A stretch of 11,057 bases of DNA from Alphaproteobacteria bacterium UBA6038 (GTDB lineage Bacteria > Pseudomonadota > Alphaproteobacteria > Micropepsales > Micropepsaceae), in assembly GCA_002429315.1 (NCBI GenBank), contig DIZC01000049.1:47510-58566 (forward strand). The letters run 5' to 3'. Numbering within the stretch: the first letter of the stretch is position 1; each line of letters starts with the position of its first letter. Below, one piece after another: positions 6,750 to 11,057 of the stretch. Under the pieces are notes generated by a model, which did not search any database, was not told the origin of the DNA, and saw nothing but the letters and a program-made list of their open reading frames with translations. A program made the translations under genes and the position numbers.

Positions 6750-7183
6750 GCGATCCGCTCTACCGTAAGGAGATCCTGCGCCTGGCGGCCGATGCCCATG
6801 GTGCGGGGAGGCTTCCTCGCCCCAATCTCATCGGCCATGCCCACAATCCGACCTGTGGGGACAAAGTGACAGTAGACCTGACGGTTGACGCGGATGGGTG
6901 CGTCACGGCGGTTGCGCAGGAGGCGAAGGCGTGCGTGCTGACGCAAGCATCTGCATCCATTCTTGGGGCGCGACTGAAGGGCGCGCGGCGCGAAGACGTC
7001 GAAAGGCTGGCAAACGATGTCGCCCGCATGCTGGTCTTGAAAACTGCGCCGCCCGCGCCGCCGTTCGACCCCTACGCCTGCTTCGATGGCGCCGTCGCCC
7101 ACCGCAATCGTCACCGTTGCGTGCTGCTCCCGATCGAAGCGGTGCTCGATGCCTTCGAGCAGGCGCCGAACCAGGCGGCGTAA
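6746..7183 (+). CDS. SufU/IscU-like iron-sulfur cluster scaffold protein
   Basis: A 145-residue protein beginning at ATG 6746, overlapping the previous stop, with AAGGCG shortly upstream. Conserved scaffold residues are present: C37 and D39 in NPTCGDKV, C63 in KACVLTQASASIL, and C125 in RHRCVLLPIEAV. The first two positions match E. coli IscU numbering (C37, D39, C63). The 62-residue gap from C63 to C125 is longer than in IscU and equals the SufU gap as I recall it for B. subtilis (C66 to C128). The RxxC form (R122-C125) is also SufU-like. Members either assemble [2Fe-2S] clusters or, for SufU, relay sulfur from SufS via bound zinc. Context suggests service to the hydroxylase small subunit or to cofactor sulfuration. 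No cysteine desulfurase is nearby. The 3' end overlaps the converging GH13 gene by 73 bases. Confidence 0.88.
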   Translation: MSDPLYRKEILRLAADAHGAGRLPRPNLIGHAHNPTCGDKVTVDLTVDADGCVTAVAQEAKACVLTQASASILGARLKGARREDVERLANDVARMLVLKTAPPAPPFDPYACFDGAVAHRNRHRCVLLPIEAVLDAFEQAPNQAA

Positions 7184-8754
7184 GGTTCGAGACGCACGGC
7201 GTTTCCGATCCGCTCGGCGTTGCCGCAACCGATCCCCAGCGCATCAACGCCGGAGAGAAAATCATCTGCGAATTCAACCGGTTCGCCGCTCATGTTGAAG
7301 AAACATAAGAGCTTTTCGCCATCGTATTCCCGGGTGAATGCGAGGAGCGGAGGCGCTACATCGAGAAACACGATCTCGCCCCAGCGCAGTGCTGCGCTGG
7401 TTTTGCGGAAGGCGAGAAACCGCCGCGTGAAGTTGAGCGCCGATCGCCGGTCATCCTCCTGCTCCGAAACCGCAAGCCCGCGATGCTTCGGCGAGACAGG
7501 AAGCCACGGCGCGCCGCTGGAAAATCCAAGGTTCGCAGCACCTGCATCCCACGGCATCGGCGTGCGGCAGCCGTCGCGGCCGCCGGTGTAGGGCCAATAC
7601 AGATCGCCCACCGGATCGCGGATCTGGTCGCGGCGAATATCGGCCTCCGGCAGCCCCAATTCCTCGCCCTGATAAAACAGCGCAGTTCCCTTGAGCGACA
7701 GCAACAACGCAAGCAGCAGCTTCGCCAATTCCGGCGGCGGTTCGCGGCCGCCGAACCGGCTCACGGTGCGCATGACATCGTGGTTGGAGAACGCAACCGA
7801 CGGCCAGTGCGCCGGAAACCGTGCCAGCAGGTTATAATACAAATGCACGAAATCCGGCCCAAGCGTGCGCGCCTGCAAGAGCGAAAAGCTGTAGCCGGAG
7901 TGCAGCCCTTCGTCGGGCGCCGCGAAGCAGCCGCAGCGCGCCGGATCTTCTGAGAATTCGCCCATCACGAAACGGTTGGGATAGCGCTCCACCGTGCGGC
8001 GGATTTCATCCAGCACCCCGATGTTTTCCGGCAGGTTGCTGTCGTGGTGATGGAATTGCAGATACGGCGCGTGCGTCCACATGCTATCCGTGCGCTCGGC
8101 GAGCCGCACCGCGGGGTTGTCGGCGAGCGATGCGTCGTGGAGATAGGCGTTGGCGACATCCAGGCGAAAGCCGTCCACGCCGCGCGCGAGCCAATGGTCG
8201 AGCACCGCAAGCGCGGCGGCTTTCGCTTCTGGATTGCGCCAGCTCAGCTTCGGCTGCTGGCGCAGGAATTTGTGATGGTAATATTCGCGGCGCGCGGGCT
8301 GGTACGACCAAGCCGGTCCGCCGAACGCCGACAGCCAATTGTTCGGCGCGGTGCCGTCCGTTTTCGGCGGCGCCCAGACGTACCAGTCTGACCTAGCGCC
8401 GCGCTTGAGACTGTCAACGAACCAGGGATGCTCGTCGGAGGTGTGCGCCAGCACCTCGTCCGTCATCACCTTCAGCCCGCGGGCGTGCGCCTCGCCAAGC
8501 AGCCGGTCGAAATCGGCCTGGCGGCCGTAGTCCGGGTGGATGCCTTGGTAATCGGAGACATCGTAGCCCCAGTCGCGGTCCGGCGAGGGATGCACGGGCG
8601 ACAACCAGATCGCGTCCACCCCCAGGGATGCGATGTAGCCGAGCTTGGAAATGAGGCCCGGCAGGTCGCCGAAGCCGTCCCCGTTCGAGTCGCAGAAACT
8701 GCGAATGTAGATCTGATAGATGGCGGCGCCGCGCCACCAGGGATGTCCAGTCAC
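7111..8754 (-). CDS. GH13 family alpha-glucosidase / oligo-1,6-glucosidase-like enzyme
   Basis: A 547-residue protein. The start is GTG 8754, with AGGCGG 7 bases upstream and an in-frame TGA only six codons before it. It has no signal peptide, so it is probably cytoplasmic. The (beta/alpha)8 barrel opens with WWRGAAIYQIYIRSF and a calcium-site-like loop DSNGDGFGD at 22-30. GH13 regions are complete: region I DEVLAHTSDEHPWF (H104), region II GFRLDVAN with nucleophile D199, region III GEFSED with acid/base E266, and region IV FSNHD with D326. FYQGEELGL (360-368) and RDGCRTPMPWD (393-403) are typical of alpha-glucosidases. It should hydrolyse alpha-linked glucosides such as maltose or isomaltose; the linkage cannot be read safely. 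The natural C-terminus YAAWFGA is followed by 16 extra residues coded antisense to the scaffold gene. Confidence 0.95.
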   Translation of the reverse strand: MTGHPWWRGAAIYQIYIRSFCDSNGDGFGDLPGLISKLGYIASLGVDAIWLSPVHPSPDRDWGYDVSDYQGIHPDYGRQADFDRLLGEAHARGLKVMTDEVLAHTSDEHPWFVDSLKRGARSDWYVWAPPKTDGTAPNNWLSAFGGPAWSYQPARREYYHHKFLRQQPKLSWRNPEAKAAALAVLDHWLARGVDGFRLDVANAYLHDASLADNPAVRLAERTDSMWTHAPYLQFHHHDSNLPENIGVLDEIRRTVERYPNRFVMGEFSEDPARCGCFAAPDEGLHSGYSFSLLQARTLGPDFVHLYYNLLARFPAHWPSVAFSNHDVMRTVSRFGGREPPPELAKLLLALLLSLKGTALFYQGEELGLPEADIRRDQIRDPVGDLYWPYTGGRDGCRTPMPWDAGAANLGFSSGAPWLPVSPKHRGLAVSEQEDDRRSALNFTRRFLAFRKTSAALRWGEIVFLDVAPPLLAFTREYDGEKLLCFFNMSGEPVEFADDFLSGVDALGIGCGNAERIGNAVRLEPYAAWFGACSKASSTASIGSSTQR

Positions 8755-8931
8755 CCGATCACCGCCTGCTCAACATCTTGACGCATCTGGCGCACCTTCC
8801 GCAAAATTGTGACCATTGAAATTGCTGTCGCAACACTCTCCCCCACTCGTGTAAGCCGGCGGCAGCTCGGGCTTTGTGGCGTAAGCCGCTGCCCGCAAAC
8901 AAAAATCCCCTGACGGTTGTTTTCTGAAAAT

Positions 8932-8949
8932 CCCGCCCCCCCTCCCCCC
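8932..8949 (-). other. Potential G-quadruplex on the minus strand
   Basis: Read on the minus strand this is GGGGGGAGGGGGGGCGGG, which can supply four G3 runs with one-base loops. It sits about 180 bases upstream of the GH13 start on its coding strand. Formation and effect are unknown. Confidence 0.35.
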
Positions 8950-9065
8950 TCAACCTCCAAAGTTCCCATTCGAACCTTCGGAAATCGGCTGGGGGTACTC
9001 CCTCTCCTTCCCCGCGAAGCGGGCCGCCTCCTTGACGGCCGGCGCGGGCGAAAGGGACGCAGCGC

Positions 9066-9090
9066 GCAACGGAATTGTTTGCAAAAATTG
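9066..9090 (+). repeat. Degenerate, internally shortened copy of the 36-base repeat
   Basis: Begins GCAACGGAATTGTT, one mismatch from the start of the exact copies (GCAACAGAATTGTT), then jumps to GCAAAAATT, similar to their A-rich end. The middle part is missing. It lies 55 bases before the first exact copy, so spacing is irregular. Confidence 0.5.
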
Positions 9091-9092
9091 GG

Positions 9093-9114
9093 GGGGAGGG
9101 GTCCCCCCCTCTCC
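9093..9114. other. Strong GC-rich hairpin
   Basis: Arms 9093-9101 (GGGGAGGGG) and 9106-9114 (CCCCTCTCC) pair over 9 positions, one of them G-U, around a TCCC loop. On the plus strand no T-run follows. On the minus strand the hairpin is followed after a few bases by AATTTTT, so a weak minus-strand terminator is possible, though no minus-strand gene is seen to end there. Confidence 0.4.
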
Positions 9115-9120
9115 GACGGG

Positions 9121-9156
9121 GCAACAGAATTGTTCGGTTTGTTTGTCGGAAAAAAT
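9121..9156 (+). repeat. 36-base direct repeat, copy A
   Basis: Identical over all 36 bases to 9193-9228. It starts GCAACAGAATTGTTCGG and ends GTCGGAAAAAAT. The flanking bases differ at both ends, so the repeat boundaries are exact. Confidence 0.9.
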
Positions 9157-9192
9157 AGTACCACCCCCCGCCCCTTCTCCCATTCTGGGTGC

Positions 9193-9228
9193 GCAACAGA
9201 ATTGTTCGGTTTGTTTGTCGGAAAAAAT
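9193..9228 (+). repeat. 36-base direct repeat, copy B
   Basis: Exact second copy of 9121-9156, separated from it by 36 bases (9157-9192) of C-rich unique sequence. Two copies plus one degenerate copy at irregular spacing, with no cas genes in view, suggest a dispersed intergenic repeat rather than a CRISPR array. Confidence 0.9.
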
Positions 9229-9341
9229 CGCGAGCGACGCGACTGGGCGCGCAAACAGACCGGTGCCACGCGAAGACTCGCGCATGACCCCGCCGCAGAC
9301 ACGGACGCGGCGAAGGCCTTTTGGATGGAGGAGGCTGACTC

Positions 9342-9395
9342 ATGCGCGCATTATACGGCGGTGCAGGCGGTGGTACGTCTGTAAAGTGCGAATAA
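9342..9395 (+). CDS. Possible small ORF or leader peptide, 17 residues
   Basis: ATG 9342 is preceded by GGAGGAGG at 9327-9334, exactly 7 bases away, the best ribosome binding site in the intergenic region. It encodes MRALYGGAGGGTSVKCE and stops at TAA 9393-9395. It resembles no peptide I recognise. It lies about 215 bases before the GLUG gene start, so it could be an independent small protein, a leader peptide or chance. The Gly-rich sequence and short length make chance quite possible. Confidence 0.3.
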   Translation: MRALYGGAGGGTSVKCE

Positions 9396-9499
9396 TTTTA
9401 GCGCCTTGATGCACAATGTCTTTTCGCCGCGGTGCCGGGGAACGCGCGGTAAACGCGCGATGCGACCCGCCCAAAGCACCCACCCTGCTTCAAGCCCTT

Positions 9500-9515
9500 T
9501 CAAGAGTGCTCTTGA
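9500..9515. promoter_or_regulatory. Palindrome upstream of the GLUG gene, possible operator
   Basis: TCAAGAG-TG-CTCTTGA has perfect 7-base arms around two bases, and a further TTCAAG lies just before it at 9489-9494. It sits about 95 bases before the start of the exported protein gene, a plausible place for a regulator site. No regulator is identified. Confidence 0.35.
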
Positions 9516-9597
9516 TCCTATGGGCGTAATCGTTCCGCGACCGAAGGAAAACGGCGTTCACACGAGCACCGCCCGTGATAGGCTCGGCTCTCCGAAC

Positions 9598-9602
9598 AGG
9601 AG
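9598..9602 (+). promoter_or_regulatory. Ribosome binding site deciding the start of the GLUG gene
   Basis: AGGAG lies 7 bases before GTG 9610. It is only 1 base from the in-frame ATG 9604 and 13 bases from ATG 9616. Spacing therefore favours GTG 9610, though ATG 9616 remains possible. Confidence 0.55.
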
Positions 9603-9609
9603 AATGGCC

Positions 9610-11057
9610 GTGAACATGTGTATTGTGCGATGCGTTGGAACGCTGGGTTTTGCAGTTCTGCTCGCCACCGCGGCATCGGCGGCGGTGAACATTTCCAACA
9701 AGCCGACGCAGAACATGAGTTGCACGAGCGGCGTCTGCACGCCGACGGCCAAGAAGGCGTATCTCAACGTTGACGATCTCACCGGCATGCTGGCTGCGGG
9801 CGACGTGACGATCGGAAGCGGCAGCGGGGCGCTCGACATCCAGGTGGAAGCGCCCTTCAGCTGGACCAGCGCGCACCGCCTCACCCTCGATGCCGGGCGC
9901 TCAATCATCGTTTCCGCGCAGGTTGAAGTCGTGGGATCAGGCGCTCTCACACTCATGACGAAAAATGCGGGAGAACTCGGAAGGTTGTCCTTTGTCCGGA
10001 AGGGCCGGATCAGATTTTGGGACCTCGGCAGCAATCTCGTGATCAACGGGCGAACCTATGCGCTGATCGGAACAGTGCCGCAGCTTGCGGCGCAAATCGC
10101 AACCGATCCAAACGGGCACTACGCGCTCGCGAAAGATTACGACGCCAGCAAAGAGGGCATTTTAAAGAATGCGCCTGTTCAAACGACGTTCAATGGAAGG
10201 CTTGAAGGTCTGGGACATGCAATCTCAAACCTGTCGATGCGTCCGCCACACTTAAATCGCAGTCTCGGCCTGTTCCTCAATATCGGAACCGGCGGCAGCA
10301 TAACCAATCTGTCCCTCTTAAACGTCTACTTGACCACCAATCCCGGGTACGTCGGCGGCTTGACTGCGCAGAACTATGGGAAAATCAGCGATGTGCAGGT
10401 CACCGGCAATATATACGGAGGCGGCCAGATCGAGGGCGCCGGGGGAATTGCCGGGGAAAACTTTGGAACGATCATACGTGCAAGGGCCAATGTCTCTGTT
10501 TTCGTCTCTGACAAGGGCTTTACTCACGCCGGAGGTGGTATCGCAGGCCAGAATTATGGAACAATCCAGTATTCATCAGCTGAGGGCTCCGTGGGTGGCG
10601 GTTGCTGCGCAGACAATGAGGCCGACAACTATCTTGGAGGCCTCGTCGGGGAGAACGGGGGGGCCATTGAATTCAGCTACGCAACTGCGGACACCTATGG
10701 AGCCGATTTGGACACAGGCGGTGGACTTACAGGGTTGAACAGCGGAAACGTCATCAATTCATACGCAACCGGCGCCAATAATGGCGACACTGGGTCCTGC
10801 GCGGGCGGCCTTATGGGAGCAAACTACGGCACCGCAGCGGACGCTTACGCGACAGGCGTAGTTTCGCCGGGCGGCGGTTTAATTTGCCATGATTTTGCGG
10901 CTGCCGGCAGCCTCTCAGCCACCTACTGGGACATGGATACAAGCGGCATTACCGATCCAAGCCAAGGTGCCGCAAATGTCGCGAACGATCCCGGCATCAC
11001 AGGACTGACAGACGCGCAGTTGAAATCCGGACTACCGGCCGGTTTCGATACGACCAT
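9610..11057 (+). CDS. Exported GLUG-repeat protein (filamentous-haemagglutinin-like), 5' part
   Basis: Open from GTG 9610 to the end of the window (482 complete codons, no stop), so the C-terminus is missing. A signal peptide is seen: hydrophobic GTLGFAVLLATAASA around residues 10-24, with likely cleavage after ASA. The mature start has a CTSGVC cysteine pair. Residues about 45-130 form a beta-rich N-terminal region (VDDLTGMLAAGDVTIGSG, FSWTSAHRLTLDAG) known from alphaproteobacterial haemagglutinin-like exoproteins. ANNYDASK-like text (AKDYDASKEG, about 175-184) and FNGRLEGLGHAISNL follow. Six GLUG-type repeats start near residues 249, 278, 309, 343, 371 and 399, for example GGIAGQNYGTIQYS and GGLTGLNSGNVINSYATG. 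They are followed by TYWDMDTSG (438-446) and GLTDAQLKSGLPAGFD, the usual family ending of a GLUG block. It is probably a cell-surface beta-helix adhesin-type protein. GC is visibly lower than in the genes before it. Confidence 0.88.
   Translation, partial: MNMCIVRCVGTLGFAVLLATAASAAVNISNKPTQNMSCTSGVCTPTAKKAYLNVDDLTGMLAAGDVTIGSGSGALDIQVEAPFSWTSAHRLTLDAGRSIIVSAQVEVVGSGALTLMTKNAGELGRLSFVRKGRIRFWDLGSNLVINGRTYALIGTVPQLAAQIATDPNGHYALAKDYDASKEGILKNAPVQTTFNGRLEGLGHAISNLSMRPPHLNRSLGLFLNIGTGGSITNLSLLNVYLTTNPGYVGGLTAQNYGKISDVQVTGNIYGGGQIEGAGGIAGENFGTIIRARANVSVFVSDKGFTHAGGGIAGQNYGTIQYSSAEGSVGGGCCADNEADNYLGGLVGENGGAIEFSYATADTYGADLDTGGGLTGLNSGNVINSYATGANNGDTGSCAGGLMGANYGTAADAYATGVVSPGGGLICHDFAAAGSLSATYWDMDTSGITDPSQGAANVANDPGITGLTDAQLKSGLPAGFDTT

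Larger units (their letters stand above)
8755..9609. other. Long divergent intergenic region with repeats and homopolymer tracts
   Basis: About 855 bases between the GTG of the minus-strand GH13 gene and the start of the plus-strand GLUG gene. Open frames across 8751-9384 on both strands are rejected as genes: their translations are low-complexity, rich in Arg and Pro, and merely read through the repeats. The region holds C-rich and G-rich runs (8932-8949, 9090-9109, 9163-9175), an exact 36-base repeat, a small CCCGC-gaa-GCGGG hairpin at about 9015, a strong hairpin at 9093-9114, one possible 17-codon ORF and a palindrome. Promoters for both flanking genes should lie here, but none is convincing by eye. 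Confidence 0.7.

Noticed and set aside
3947..7228. Minus-strand open frame of 1093 codons opposite the kinase, Mo-cofactor and scaffold genes
   Set aside because: It is antisense to three genes with clear catalytic motifs, and its translation is Ser/Arg/Ala-rich without domains. Such frames are common in high-GC DNA.
9093..9114. Rho-independent terminator for a plus-strand transcript
   Set aside because: The hairpin is strong but no T-run follows on the plus strand, and no plus-strand gene ends nearby.
9121..9228. A two-repeat CRISPR array (36-base repeats, 36-base spacer)
   Set aside because: Only two exact units, a shortened copy at different spacing, a very C-rich spacer, and no cas gene in the window. 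A dispersed repeat is the simpler reading.
8751..9384. Several overlapping open frames of 110-194 codons across the intergenic region, both strands
   Set aside because: They translate the direct repeats and homopolymer runs into low-complexity sequence, and different frames give equally long but unrelated proteins.
9400..9600. tRNA or other structured RNA gene
   Set aside because: No cloverleaf, T-loop motif or other known RNA signature was found on either strand.

Overview
The window looks like chromosomal DNA of a high-GC alphaproteobacterium, probably close to the Hyphomicrobiales. This is an inference from protein style (CoxS/CoxM, split XdhC, a molybdopterin-binding/cytidylyltransferase fusion, GLUG-repeat exoproteins), the high GC and the dense gene packing with 4-base overlaps. 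The genus cannot be fixed by eye.

Layout. 1-2030 (+) carries the end of a molybdenum hydroxylase operon: the C-terminus of a [2Fe-2S] small subunit, a complete FAD-binding medium subunit, and an XdhC-type insertion chaperone split into two overlapping genes. The large Mo-binding subunit is not in the window. 2027-2875 (-) is a secreted EF-hand protein built from a duplicated three-hand unit; its stop codon shares a CTAG with the XdhC stop. 2876-3059 is a divergent control region with two short inverted repeats. 3060-7183 (+) is a tight four-gene run: OmpR-type response regulator, sensor kinase, a fused molybdopterin-binding/MobA-MocA-like nucleotidyltransferase, and a SufU-like Fe-S scaffold. 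7111-8754 (-) is a GH13 alpha-glucosidase whose tail overlaps the scaffold gene. 8755-9609 is a long divergent intergenic region with homopolymer-rich tracts, an exact 36-base direct repeat, a strong GC hairpin, a possible 17-codon ORF and a palindrome. 9610-11057 (+) is the start of an exported GLUG-repeat protein that runs off the window.

How the genes fit together. The molybdenum hydroxylase subunits need FAD, two [2Fe-2S] clusters and a cytosine-dinucleotide molybdenum cofactor. XdhC, the cytidylyltransferase fusion and the Fe-S scaffold could supply the cofactor and cluster steps. The striking point is that a complete two-component system is packed into the same run as the cofactor genes, with a calcium-binding-type secreted protein divergent from it. 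This suggests, but does not prove, that a periplasmic signal controls maturation of the Mo enzyme. The GH13 enzyme and the GLUG exoprotein look functionally separate.

No tRNA, rRNA, transposase, integrase or cas gene was seen.
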